DNA from: Smittia aterrima
Lineage: Eukaryota > Arthropoda > Insecta > Diptera > Chironomidae
Length of the DNA: 64,000 nucleotides
Direction: 5' to 3'
NCBI GenBank assembly: GCA_033063855.1
Contig: CP093831.1
Span: forward strand, 11,532,001 to 11,596,000
Shown here: positions 32,301 through 42,988 of the stretch, one piece after another
How the letters are laid out: each line of letters opens with the position of its first letter
Position numbering within the stretch: the first letter of the stretch is position 1
Translations under genes and position numbers: made by a program
The notes under the pieces: model-generated
What the model saw: the letters and a program-made list of their open reading frames with translations, nothing else
The model's database searches: none
What the model was told of the DNA's origin: nothing

Positions 32301-35300
32301 GTCGAACGGCTTTAGTAACCTAACCTTGTTATGTGATAATCTCTAAGAAGCTCATTTCTTCACATGACTAGCTGAGATAACAAAATTGATAAAACTTTTT
32401 TGCTACCTGATTACCTCTCGAAAGTCTTATCGGAAACAATTACATTGAGCAACTCGATACTCTGAATGAATCGAACTGCAACTACATCATTCAAGTTCTT
32501 TTTTTGTTTATAAAGAAACAGTTTTATTGTCATTCGAGTTTCAATTTCTCGACATTAATTGAATGAAATTGATACCAGATGCTCGATTGCCCTGAGTTTC
32601 GCCTTGATTTTCTCATCCAATGACTTTTGTGCTGTCAAATTTGATGAAATTTCCTCGAAATGAACTTCATGAAAAAAATTCCAATCGTTACAATTGGGCT
32701 TTCAATCATCGAGAAAGAATGCCATCAACGGAAATTGGCAAAATGCTTCTCGAAATTTTATTGTTATTTAGATCAATGAGCTGAATAAATGAGCTCATCA
32801 AAATCGTTTCGTTCTCTGACAGTGACCCATTTACCTCGAATTTCCGAGATGTTAATGAAGTTTTCGCTCATGATTCACAACTTTACAGGTCTCTTCTTCA
32901 CAAACTTCGCTTTCCGACTAATTTGTCGGAATAAATTTCATTAGAATGAAGGAAAAGCGATGTAAATGTCTACAGCGGATCACTTTCTACTTTCTCGGGC
33001 TTCGATAGACTCAACGAGGCGAGGAAATTTAAACGAAGAGGAAGAACTAGGGAAAGAGTCGTTTTATAACTTTTATTTCCTGCCCTTTTAACTTTTCACA
33101 TCGAGAATTTATTGTTCCGATGGAGGAGCGGGAATTTCACGTTTTACCGACACCGAGAGCAGACTACAACTGAGACTTTTCAGGCCACGTCCTTCAACAA
33201 GCGATACCAGACAAACCGATGCAGACGGGAGAGAGGAAAAATGTGAGAGAGTCTTCACGTGCTTCGAGTGCATTTTCCTTTGGATGTTTACTGTTTTCAT
33301 CAAGTTTTCACGATTTTCCTTCGCTCACGAAAATGTTTCTCTCTTTCTAACTCGTAACGCGTGACGAGCCGGCAAACAAGATTCTCTCCAATCATACTCA
33401 ACATTTAAATTTTATTATCACAAATTCAATTTATTTTTCTTCTCTTTACCGATGTCGAATACGACGTGAAACCTTTTGTCATTAGAGAAACCAAATTTTC
33501 TGAGTTCTCAGTTTGCAGAAGGCTCGAGCGAGCTCTTATCAACTTAAACGTTCCTCCTATCTCGACGCGTACTTATTTGAGTTATTAAAGTTTAAAGTCC
33601 TCGAAAAATTTCAGAGCTGTTTGACAATTAGAAGTGTCATCGTACCCCGCGAGTTCTTTAAAATTAAAGAATAAAATTCGCTTCAATGATTTTTCTTACT
33701 TTTAATTAAAACCTTGCTATAAATCAATTGAACTTTTAAACGAAGCGAAAGTATCATTTCGAGACTACATTTTAGAACAGTCTCTCTTATTCCGATATCA
33801 TTGCATTGAAATCATTTTTGTTTTAAATAAACTTACAAAATTCTCCATCAACGATGATTTCTCCGCGTTCCCTCACTATGCTTGATTGTCTTCTCTTTAA
33901 GTGGTTCAAATTATTTGTATTTTCGGAAACGTTCTCTGGAGTTTTTTGTTTCATCGCGAAGCTTTCAAGTTTCGGGATTTCAAGGTTTTTCATCAATTAA
34001 TAACAATTGAGGTTGAAAGAACTGACTTGATGACAAATAATAATTTTTAAATCACTTGCGATCCATCAAAATTATCAATTTTATTAGCTTAGGTCAGGTT
34101 CGCAACGACAAGACAAAGCGTTTATCTAATTTCAGATAAAAAAAAACTTGTTGCGAAACTCAACGTCTTTTCACAAAACTTCTTCACTCCGCAAGATGAT
34201 CGCGATCTTAGATCTTGCTCAGTCAGCAAGCAAATGGAACGCTTAGAGTCGTTTTAATAAGACTAAATTCACAAAAACAATTCTTTGTATTCACGGCCAA
34301 GGAAGAGCAGTCGACGAGAAAATAAAAACTAGCTGCGAGTCGTGACGAGAAAATATTACTTCAGATGCTCTTTTCGCCTTTGCTTCTGTTCTTGCGCCGA
34401 AAGGCGTACGATAACTGAGGTAATTTATCACCATTTCTCAAATAAATTAATAGTCAGTTATCGCGGTCTCTCATCGGAGGTGGAATGGTGTTGGTGGGGT
34501 AAACATGAGACGTCTGACGACATTCGCTATGATTTGATGATAACGATCAACGCCGCAGCTTTTACGATCCGCACAATTCAAGGAAAATAATTGAGGGCCG
34601 CAATTATCTTTCAATTTCACCCTTGACGGCAAAGCTCTTGTGACATTTGAATTATTTAATGATCGGTGAAAGCTCTCGCGACCGCTATTGAAACGTCAAT
34701 ATTTCTCGGCTTGTAAAGTCGATTGAGGGAAATCCTCGACTCGTTTTTGTTTTGTTGGCGTGATACCAAGATATTCGCGGAAAAGTTGATCGTTTATTTA
34801 TTTAACAAGTGTTTTTACTTTCGGCGAAAAATTCTGTCTGAAGATGTCAAGTTAATTAAAATTTTATTAGCGTGATGAGGAACAAGCTAAAACTCGAGCA
34901 AATACCAACGAAAACTAATCTTAGAACTCATAAAGATAACAACTTGCTCGATGCACACAAGGTGCTTGAGATTGACGACATGAAAACTGATATAACGTCA
35001 GCGAAATCGGTTTCTTTATCACCTCAAGCTCGAGACTTTCGTTCAAACAACTCTCGCATTTTGTAATTTATTACTCTCAGTAATTATCGCAATGAGAACA
35101 AAGAGTTGAGCTTTTATCATGTAAAATGAACGTGTTAAAGTCAGGACTTTGACTTGGCGTGAGTTCAGATATTTGGCTTTAATTTGATTTGTGAAATAAG
35201 TTGACCTTGCGAGGAAATGTTCAGAGAGCTTTAAGAACAAAACAATAAATCATGAAATGTCGAGAAATAATTGGAAGTTTCGCTCTAATCAAAAGCTTTC

Positions 35301-38300
35301 ACGAAAAAAATCAAATTTATTCTCGACAATTCTATTGACAAGTTCGCTAATGACAGAAAGAAAATCTTGTTCAATAATTTGAAAGTCAAATTAAAAATTT
35401 GAAAGTCAGATTGAATTTTAATTAAAATCTTTAGTCCTTGAGTGAAAGCTTTCGAATTTAATTTAAATTTTTAATCTGCCAACTGCCTTTGAGAAGCTTT
35501 TGATATGAAAAGCTTTTTTTCTAGAAGAACTTCATTATTACAAAGCCATCAACCGCTGCTTTCTATTCAATTGATTGCGAAAAAAGAAACGTGAAGAATT
35601 TCCCAAGAAAATTCATTAGCAATGAACTTTAATGGAGCTTTACGACGCAAAAACAAAGTTTCGTTTTCGCAAAATTGTTTTCATTGGACTCCATAGCAAT
35701 CACGCGTGTAACTTTCTTGGTAATATTTCCTGTTTAGCTTCCGATGGGATTTTCGATTAGAATCATTCGACCTTGAGGCAATCTGAGACTTGCATAAAAT
35801 TAAGTTCAGAAGCAAGGAGAGCCAGAATGTAAATCAAGTTCTCTCTGTTTACAAACCGCCTTTGAAAAGCTTTCATTGAGTTTAGTGACCGAGTGAAACG
35901 CCTCCATCGATTTCTATGAAGAGAAAGAAAAGCAGAGCTTGTTTTGGCATATAATTTGTAAAGTTTTTTTTATCGATTAAGTTAGCGAATCATTATTCAA
36001 CAACAATCATAAACACGCCATTCATTCGAAACCCCTCGAACACGTGTCATCGAGTTTTACGTCGTCGAGTAAATTGTGGCGACGAGGCATAAGGAGAGGG
36101 AAAGTTTTAATGAAACATAATTTGCATAGAAATCCTGAGTTTTGAAGCTTTACATTGATAATGAGTCGACCCCGATGAACTTTAACATTTAACCTTTTCC
36201 AAGGAAACTTTTGAGAGAAACAAAACTTCTGGAGAGGTGTTTGGGAAAGTTTTGTTTCGAAAGGCTCAGATGAAAAAAAAAGAGTTTAGAAATTAACTCA
36301 CGAGCCGGAAAGAGGTCGTTCTCACCTTTGAGCTCATCTTCTGAATAGTTTGGTGGAGTAGATCTCTGAAGAGATGCCTGTTGGCGAGAAGTTTTGAAAG
36401 TTAATAAAAGTTTTCCTTTTTACTTCGGCCGTAAATTACTTTTCTTCTTCCGATGATGGCTTTCCCGATGACCTGAAACAAACAAAACGTAAAACTTTTT
36501 TGCAAGGTAAAGACGAGAAATTTGCTAATCCACGAGAAATATTTCTTTAAAATTCTTTTAATCGTGAAGAAGAAAATTTAATGGTTTTGATGAAAAACTT
36601 TAAAAATATTTCATGACAAGTTTCAACAGGAAATCTTCGAAATTTTCTCTAATTAACACTCATCGGAAATCAAATTTATTACAAATTAGCTTAAGCGAGC
36701 GCGATAAATCTCGATTTGTTTCCAATAAGTGTCCGCAATGTGTTTCCAAGTTTGTTTGATTTGAAAACTTCATTTCTCCTCGATCGTTGATGATTCATCA
36801 AGTTTTTCTTGGCACACTTGCGACGAATCACATGCTCGCTTTAACAAGTCGCGAACTAGGAAGTTTTGAATTAGATCAAACATCTGAGTTACAAGCTTGG
36901 AGAAGCTTTGAGATGCCAACAGGTGCAGCAAGAATGATAACAAAGGGAACAAGTCTTCCTTGTTGAACTTATAGAGAGATCTCTCACATTTTGGTGTCAA
37001 TTCGAAAGATTTTTTCTTGTTTATTTATAAACTCTCGCGAAAAATGAACGCTAATGAGTATGAAGGCATTTTAAAAATAGATTTTGATGTCTTGATCGAA
37101 TCAAGTGATTGTTGCACTTTGTGCGAGTGAAAATGTTTTGTCTGATTGATGATGAGCAGTTGTTGAGGATGTGAGGGAGTGTCGTAGTAAAACTATTAGA
37201 AGAGGAAGATGAAATCAATGTCAGCTGTCAAAGTAAAAGTTTTCAAGAGCTCCCCTTGGGCAACTTGAGATACTTGAACTGAAAGGTAAGAAGCGAACAA
37301 AAATAAATCCACGTGGACCCTCATTGCGATCGCGTAAAACAATTGAGATCTTAAAATCCCGACGATGTTTTCTCGTGGCAGTTTTATTGCCTTTTGTTTA
37401 TTCTCATCGCATCCTTTTATGATCTCACTTAATTTTAATTACTTGTCACTCGATTATTTCAATTAATTGATGTCAGAGAAACGAGAATTCATCGTAAATC
37501 AAAAGGGAAATTAAAGTTTCTTCAAATTAAATTCTGCTTATGTTAAAGGGGCCCGCTTCACGCATCGTTTAAGGGACCTTGAAAACTTAATAATCGTGCT
37601 GCGCATCATTTGACTAGGTTAAAAGATTTACGCTTTATTTAAAAAGTTTATTTCGTGTCGAGAAATTTATTGAGACATTTTCTTGAAAAATTATCATAAA
37701 AACCGTGATGAAAGTTTTGTCAGCTACTCAAGCAACCCTAAATGATTTATTAAATTACCACGAGATGGTGTTTGATAGAGCTGTAATAGTTATGATCATT
37801 GTGATGTCGACTCATGTTTGTGGTTGATTTTTAATGAGGCAAAGCAGCCGCGGACACTTATATTTCACAAACAGGCAGCTCCGATCAAAGATAAACTTCG
37901 AATTTATTTGTCGATCGCGATATCTTAACCACAAAAAATTTCACACTTGACTTAAGTATCAAAATGATGAACTTTAACTAAGCGACGTCCGCGAGGAAAA
38001 AACAATTTTCCGAAATATTTTCTTTACGCTTTGAGGATCGTATCGCGAGAGAAAAGATATTTTTAAAAGAATATTTCGTTCCCGCATGAGACGTGAGTAA
38101 ACAGAAGACAAAGAAGAGTTGATAATGAAAACGAGATTTCGTTTAAGAACCGAGCAGATCACTTTATTCGCGTGTGATCATTTGATTTATCAAGGTCGAT
38201 GTTGTGATGAAAGAAAGCAAAAAGTTATCAAAAAGAAATTGCAAAAATCTTAAACTTTAAGAACAAAAATTTAGAACAATCGGATCTTGTTGTAAACGAA

Positions 38301-38554
38301 CAGTAAAAGATCTAACTAATCTTTATCTAATTAGAGCCCGACTAGACAATTTCAAGTTGATAACCGTTCAAGAAATTAGCCGCTTCTTCGAAACCACGCG
38401 CGTGTATTTCATTCTCACTTTGTCATTTCTTTGAGTTCTGGGATTTTCCTGTGAAAAATCATTCGACCAATTCGATCTGATTACCAAAACTCCTCAAATG
38501 ACGATTGATCGAAGATGAATCACTTCAAATACTTACTTCCAACTCTGCTTCCAT
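29325..38554 (-). CDS. Calmodulin-like EF-hand protein with long introns
   Basis: Seven exons join in frame to 179 residues: 38537-38554, 36440-36472, 36326-36377, 30737-30880, 29626-29746, 29416-29564 and 29325-29347. The first three are tiny (18, 33 and 52 bp) and encode MEAELEVIGKAIIGRRKA and a polar linker. Two EF-hand pairs follow. Loop 1 is DRDQDGMINNQE, loop 2 is degenerate (SKTGNGLIDETE), loop 3 is DRDNNGYITLDE and loop 4 is DLDKDGRINYEE. The protein ends FARLLL. The layout is that of calmodulin/troponin C-like sensors, with an N-terminal extension of about 35 residues. Loop 2 starts with Ser rather than Asp and may bind calcium weakly. Intron 3 is 5.4 kb and intron 1 about 2 kb, far above the local norm of 55 bp. 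The exact orthologue is not known to me. Confidence 0.85.
30881..36325. other. 5.4-kb intron of the EF-hand gene, no nested gene confirmed
   Basis: AT-rich, apparently single-copy sequence. It contains a (GA)n microsatellite (32195-32218) and short overlapping frames at 31207-31580, 33109-33303 and 34342-34590 that look like chance. No known microRNA seed-plus-hairpin was recognised, but a systematic search was not possible. In such a compact genome its retention suggests regulatory content. Confidence 0.4.
32195..32218. repeat. (GA)n microsatellite
   Basis: Twelve uninterrupted AG units within the large intron. GA tracts can bind GAGA-type factors in flies, but nothing else supports a function here. 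Confidence 0.85.
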
Positions 38555-39263
38555 TGAACTCTCCAGTTTGACTTCTGATTACGTTGGCTATTGGTTGAGT
38601 CAAGAGATGTATCGAGAATACAGAATTTAAACAAATAAACTCATTAAGGTCATTCGGAGAATCAGGGAAGTGAATGAATCTGGATCGACAAATCGATAAA
38701 AAAAAATGGGAAATGAGATCAAGAATGGAAATAATTTCGGCAATCTGCGATCTGCTTATAACTTTGCTAAGGAATTTTATTCGCGCGACAACTTTTCACT
38801 TTCCCGAATTTTCTTTCACGAATTTCAATTTCTTAAAATACCTGAACTCGAATCGTTCTTTCGTTGCTTTTCTAAACGAATTGATCAGCGAGAAATCAAA
38901 CGAAGCAAGTCACCGCGGCTTGAAATCACAAACAAAACTAAAATTTCTTTGATTCAATAATTTTTCTTCATTTTCCGCGCCCGCAAGAAGAAGAGAAAAG
39001 AGATAAAAATATTAATTTTCTTGAAAGCAGTTTAATAAATTCTCATTTCACCACATGCAAGGCCTGAGTCGAACAACAACGCTCTCTCGAATCGAACTGC
39101 CAACAGAGAATGAAGACGCGAAAATATTTCTTCGCCGGTTTACGCGATCTTTAGCGAGTCGCAAATCAATTCGCGCTTACTTTTTCAAATTTATTTCTTT
39201 TTATTCTTGTCAACAAAATATCACAAACCTATAGTAAATGCTAGTTGAGAATCAAGTGTCTCC
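36473..39263. other. First intron and upstream region of the EF-hand gene
   Basis: The part 36473-38536 is the first intron, and 38555-39263 holds the 5' UTR and promoter of the EF-hand gene and the 3' flank of the TMEM267-like gene. I see no further gene, repeat or clear core promoter. Open frames at 38674-38960 overlap each other and are not convincing. Confidence 0.4.
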
Positions 39264-39917
39264 TTAGACATCTATAGCAGCTGAGTTTAATCTCGAATAC
39301 TTGAAAGTGTTAGGCACGAAATATTTCATTAGGTAAGGCGTAGCGACTATTAATCCAATGTAGACTGAATCTTTCAGAGCGATTGTGTTGCCGACTGGCG
39401 GAAACCACAATCCTCGCCTATTAGCGTCCCGCAAATGATGAGTTACAAATGCAACAGTTGCTATAATTATCCAGATTATCAGGGACTCTCCTTTCGGTGA
39501 GAAGTGAAGACAAAAAAGAATTGCAATCAACACAACAGGGATCATACTGTTATGGAGGAATGGTCGCGAGTTTAAACTCGTTGCATCCTAAAAAGTATGG
39601 AAACGTCAGTAAATGAATCGATAAATTACGAATTGTCTTACCACAAGTTTAAACGACCTTGCTGCAACAAAGTGATCAACATCAATTACGCTCGATATAA
39701 TCATACACGCAACCGCAACGTGAAGCTTGTAAAAATGATCTGTCAGCACGATGAGCGCTGAGAACATTCCAACTAATCCATGAACTGAGTTGTCAAGCAC
39801 GGCTTTCGTCATCGGTTGTAACGTCATCGTTTTTAAAGCTTTATCACCAACTGCACATGTCATCGCTACAATAACGCTCAATAAAGAATTCACAATCCAA
39901 GTTGTATGAACAATCAT
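39264..39917 (-). CDS. TMEM267-like multi-pass membrane protein
   Basis: Exons 39642-39917 and 39264-39587 give 199 residues. The first exon contains AVLDNSVHGLVGMFSAL and VIDVDHFVAARSFKLV. Together these are the 'D(N)s.H..vG..s' and 'DvDHF..A.S' motifs of TMEM267 (C5orf28). The second exon starts DATSLNSRPFLHNS, again the conserved 'RPFLH.S' block, and adds three more membrane spans with THHLRDANRRGLWFPP. The family resembles membrane metal-dependent hydrolases in its His/Asp pattern, but its function is not established. The gene is complete and intact. Confidence 0.88.
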
Positions 39918-40273
39918 CGTGAAAACTACAGAAATGCCGCGATGAATGAATGGAATTGTAAATAAACAAAAAGCAGATGATGCGCTGCTTGAGAAAAGTC
40001 GACCGGTTAGGTCTCGTTGAATATTTCTTCTCTCCCACTTCGCTTATTAAAATGACCACGTTACATTATTTTCAAGTGGTTGAAGCATTCAGTAAAGTCT
40101 CGATAGGAATGTTGCGCCGAAATATTTTTTGAATGAATGTGAGATCGTCATGCCTGTTGATATCAAAAGGTGAAAATGCTGCAGTAAACTTTTTATCGGT
40201 CGCTGAGAAATTAGAGCAGAACTCGAGTCGCTGACGAAGATTAAAGTTGCATGAAATTGTTTTTCCTGTTGAA

Positions 40274-40534
40274 TTAAACACGCACTCGCTCGATCCGCAA
40301 ATCATCAGAAGTATTCATCAAAGTTTCGCTAGGAATTACAAATAATGAGTCAGATCATGAGTTCGCAGCATGATGACTAGAGTTATTGAATGTTTATACA
40401 TACATTATAGACTTCTCGAATGCTGGGCGACTGAACTGCACGTAAATGTAAATTGCGAAGCCAGCGAAAAATATGAACAAACTCATGCCTACTAGAAATA
40501 TGAATATTTCGAACGGAGACTTCTTAACTAACAT
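40274..40534 (-). CDS. Possible small single-pass membrane protein
   Basis: Exon 40404-40534 starts MLVKKSPFEIFIFLVGMSLF and forms one strong membrane span followed by VQFSRPAFEKSI. The 3' part is ambiguous. A good acceptor at 40329-40330 gives a 61-residue protein ending in a charged tail (stop 40274-40276). A weaker acceptor just inside gives a longer extracellular tail with cysteines and glycosylation sites (ECVFNSTGKTISCNF, NFSATD), stopping near 40072. Without splicing the frame stops after 46 residues. No family is recognised. Confidence 0.4.
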
Positions 40535-41185
40535 CTTCTTGAAGTTTAAGACTAATTTGCTTCTCAAATGTTTTCTTCTTTTTTGATAATCACGGCAAAT
40601 ATAGCTTTCGTTCTAATATTTCTCCATGTATTCACACATCAACAGCTCGTTGTAAACTGAGAATCGAACGCGGAGAAAAAAATTGCACAGTTGATCACAA
40701 ATGAGAACGACAATGCTCAAACAAAGGTTGCAATTATTAAAATTTATGATCAATCTGATAATTATTATTGTTGTTGATGTGAATTTATTTTATCTAAGAT
40801 GCGATAAGAACTTTTGTCTGCCGATAACTTCTTTCTTTTGCTTTTGTTTTCAGACGATTTTCACACACGATTGATAAGAACTTGGATCTTCAATTGATTC
40901 CACACTTTTTTTTCGCGGACAAACTGAAAGAACGAACCGCGTTTCACGATCAATTATTCTCAATTAATATTTTCTGTTAGACTCACAATTGGATTTTATT
41001 TGTTAGATCTTGGAAATGTTTTGACGTCGCTGAAGTTAAACTCACGCCTCACGCAAGCGAGAAATGCGATAAGTCTTTAGTTGACAAATAAAACTGCAGC
41101 AATAATAATAGATAACGAGGCGTAAACTTCATGAGGTGCCATAAATAAACAGCGCGAAATAAGTTGTCAATTCCCGGTGTTGAAT
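40535..41185. other. Intergenic, nothing identified
   Basis: About 650 bp of AT-rich sequence between the doubtful small gene and the 3' end of BLOC-1 subunit 1. No coding frame or repeat is seen beyond short A/T runs. Confidence 0.4.
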
Positions 41186-41689
41186 TCACTCGCGTTCAAT
41201 TTTGTAGGCAACTTCAAGCGCTGTTGTGATTGTTTTCATATCTTTCTCTATTGTCTTAGCCCAGTTCTCTACGTCTCCTAGTTCCTGTAATTGACCATTT
41301 GAGAGTTTGAGATAATCTAGAGAACGTCGTCAATCAGTCTAGAACAACGTTTTACCTTTAACGAACTCGTGAAATTCTCGATCAGCGATATCCACTGCTG
41401 TGTTTGTTTGTTAAAATTGTTTGCGTTTGTGTTTAAGTTCTTGGCCTCTAAATCCAATCTCTTTTGGTTTAAATATGCTTGAGCAACGCCCACGTTTAAG
41501 TGATCGACCTTGATAGAACAAAATATATGAGATCAGAAAACATTGACAATGAAAATCAAATCAAAACAAACTAACTAAATTCACTGTTAACTCGTTTGCT
41601 GCGTCGACTGTTTCTCGTTTTAGTTTTTCCTGAGTTTCGTTTCGTCCTTTCATTTGCTCCTGATGTTGCTTTAGCATTGACGATAGCAT
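41186..41689 (-). CDS. Blos1: BLOC-1 complex subunit 1
   Basis: Exons 41576-41689, 41356-41508 and 41186-41284, all in phase 0, encode 121 residues. The protein reads MLSSMLKQHQEQMKGRNETQ, a Lys/Glu-rich helix, then the highly conserved VDHLNVGVAQAYLNQKRLD block, KQTQQWISLIENF, and GDVENWAKTIEKDM. These match BLOS1 across its length. The protein is a coiled-coil subunit of BLOC-1 and BORC, which act in lysosome-related organelle biogenesis and lysosome positioning. The mammalian member also has acetyltransferase-linked roles. It lies head to head with the TMEM50 gene, about 415 bp apart, so a shared promoter region is likely. Confidence 0.95.
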
Positions 41690-42103
41690 TTTCACTTTGA
41701 ATTACTAATTTCAGCGAAATTTTAGATCTTTAATTTTTTGTTTTGACTCCTCGAAAAATTTTCTACGCATTTGGATTCCCCTACAAATTTAGACTACGGC
41801 ACTGGACGACATAAGTTCCTTTGAAATTGCAGAAAATGATTTAAAAAAAGCGCATTTAAGTAAGAAATAATTTTAATTCCATTCACAAGCGCATTCAGAA
41901 AAAAGAAAACATAAATTTTTCATTTTCTACGTTTTTAAGTAAAACCAAGTTAGTCAGCGGTTTCGCAAACCTTGCAAAGTGTCAAGAAGTTGCTTAAGTA
42001 GAGCGTTAACTTAAAGTTTACCGGGAAGACCCTCAATTCACTTCAATCGAAATTGGATTAAAAATAATCTTGGGAGAAAATCCAAACAAATAAATTATTC
42101 AGA
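41690..42103. promoter_or_regulatory. Bidirectional promoter region, Blos1 / TMEM50
   Basis: The 414 bp between the two start codons holds both promoters. No TATA box at a suitable distance is evident on either strand, which fits housekeeping genes. The element-level structure is not resolved. Confidence 0.4.
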
Positions 42104-42662
42104 ATGTCGAATCTTATCGAGAGCATTCAGACTTGCATGTGGTTCGATGTTAACGTCATCTCAAGGAGGAACCTTCTTTCAGCTGCCGTATCATCGCTAA
42201 TGGTAACATTTGGATTAAAATATAATCTTCCGATGATTCATCACAAATTACGATTCTTTGTTTACCTTTCAGTTTTTTGGTGCTTGGTGGCTCGTGATAG
42301 GAATTGCAGCTCATTCCCCTGAAGGCGAAAAGCCTGTCCCGTCTCCTGACTTCAGTTATTACATTTGTGGAATCCTCGGAACGATTTCATTGATTATGGT
42401 CAACACCGTCTCGAATGAAATGCTCAACGGAACGGGCTATGAAGGTGGTATCTGCTCAAGCCATGGCGTAAAGATCTGGTTGTTTACTGGCTTTGTTCTT
42501 GGCTTCGCATCTGTGATTGCCAGTGTGTGGCTTCTCGTGTCGGAATTCAAAGATCTGCAGTCTCAAGGAGTTGGCTTAGTCCTACAAACCTTCTTCATTC
42601 TTTTTGCTTCTCTAATTTATAAGTTTGGACGTAACGAAGAAGGCACTTTTGGAGGATTCTAA
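42104..42662 (+). CDS. TMEM50-family membrane protein
   Basis: Exons 42104-42202 and 42273-42662 give 162 residues. There are four membrane spans. The first lies at FFGAWWLVIGIAAHSP, which continues the ISRRNLLSAAVSSLM lead of exon 1. Then come YICGILGTISLIMVNTVSNE, GVKIWLFTGFVLGFASVIAS and LVLQTFFILFASLIYKFGRN. The 'WLF.GF.lGFasliAs.W' block is the hallmark of TMEM50A/B. These small ER/Golgi proteins have no settled function. The gene is intact. Confidence 0.92.
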
Positions 42663-42988
42663 GTCTGCTAATGCACCACTACCAAAGCTTTCGATGTAAA
42701 ATCCACTGAAATCTGATGTGAACATTATAACGTCACGATCAAAATTTAGCTCCCTCGATGGATGTGCCATCGGCTAATGATTTAAACATTTTTTAAAACC
42801 AGTTTAGCGCTTAATCATCTCAAAATTTAACGAAGAAGAGAAACTGAAAGAATTAGTTTTTTGTCAAAGCGAAGCAGCTGGTGAGATAAATATCCAAGTA
42901 AATGTGAATTGAAGTGAAAAGAAACTTTTTTTATTTGGATAAAATAAATCTAGAGATAACTTGATATCTGAGCTTTTACTTCAATCGT

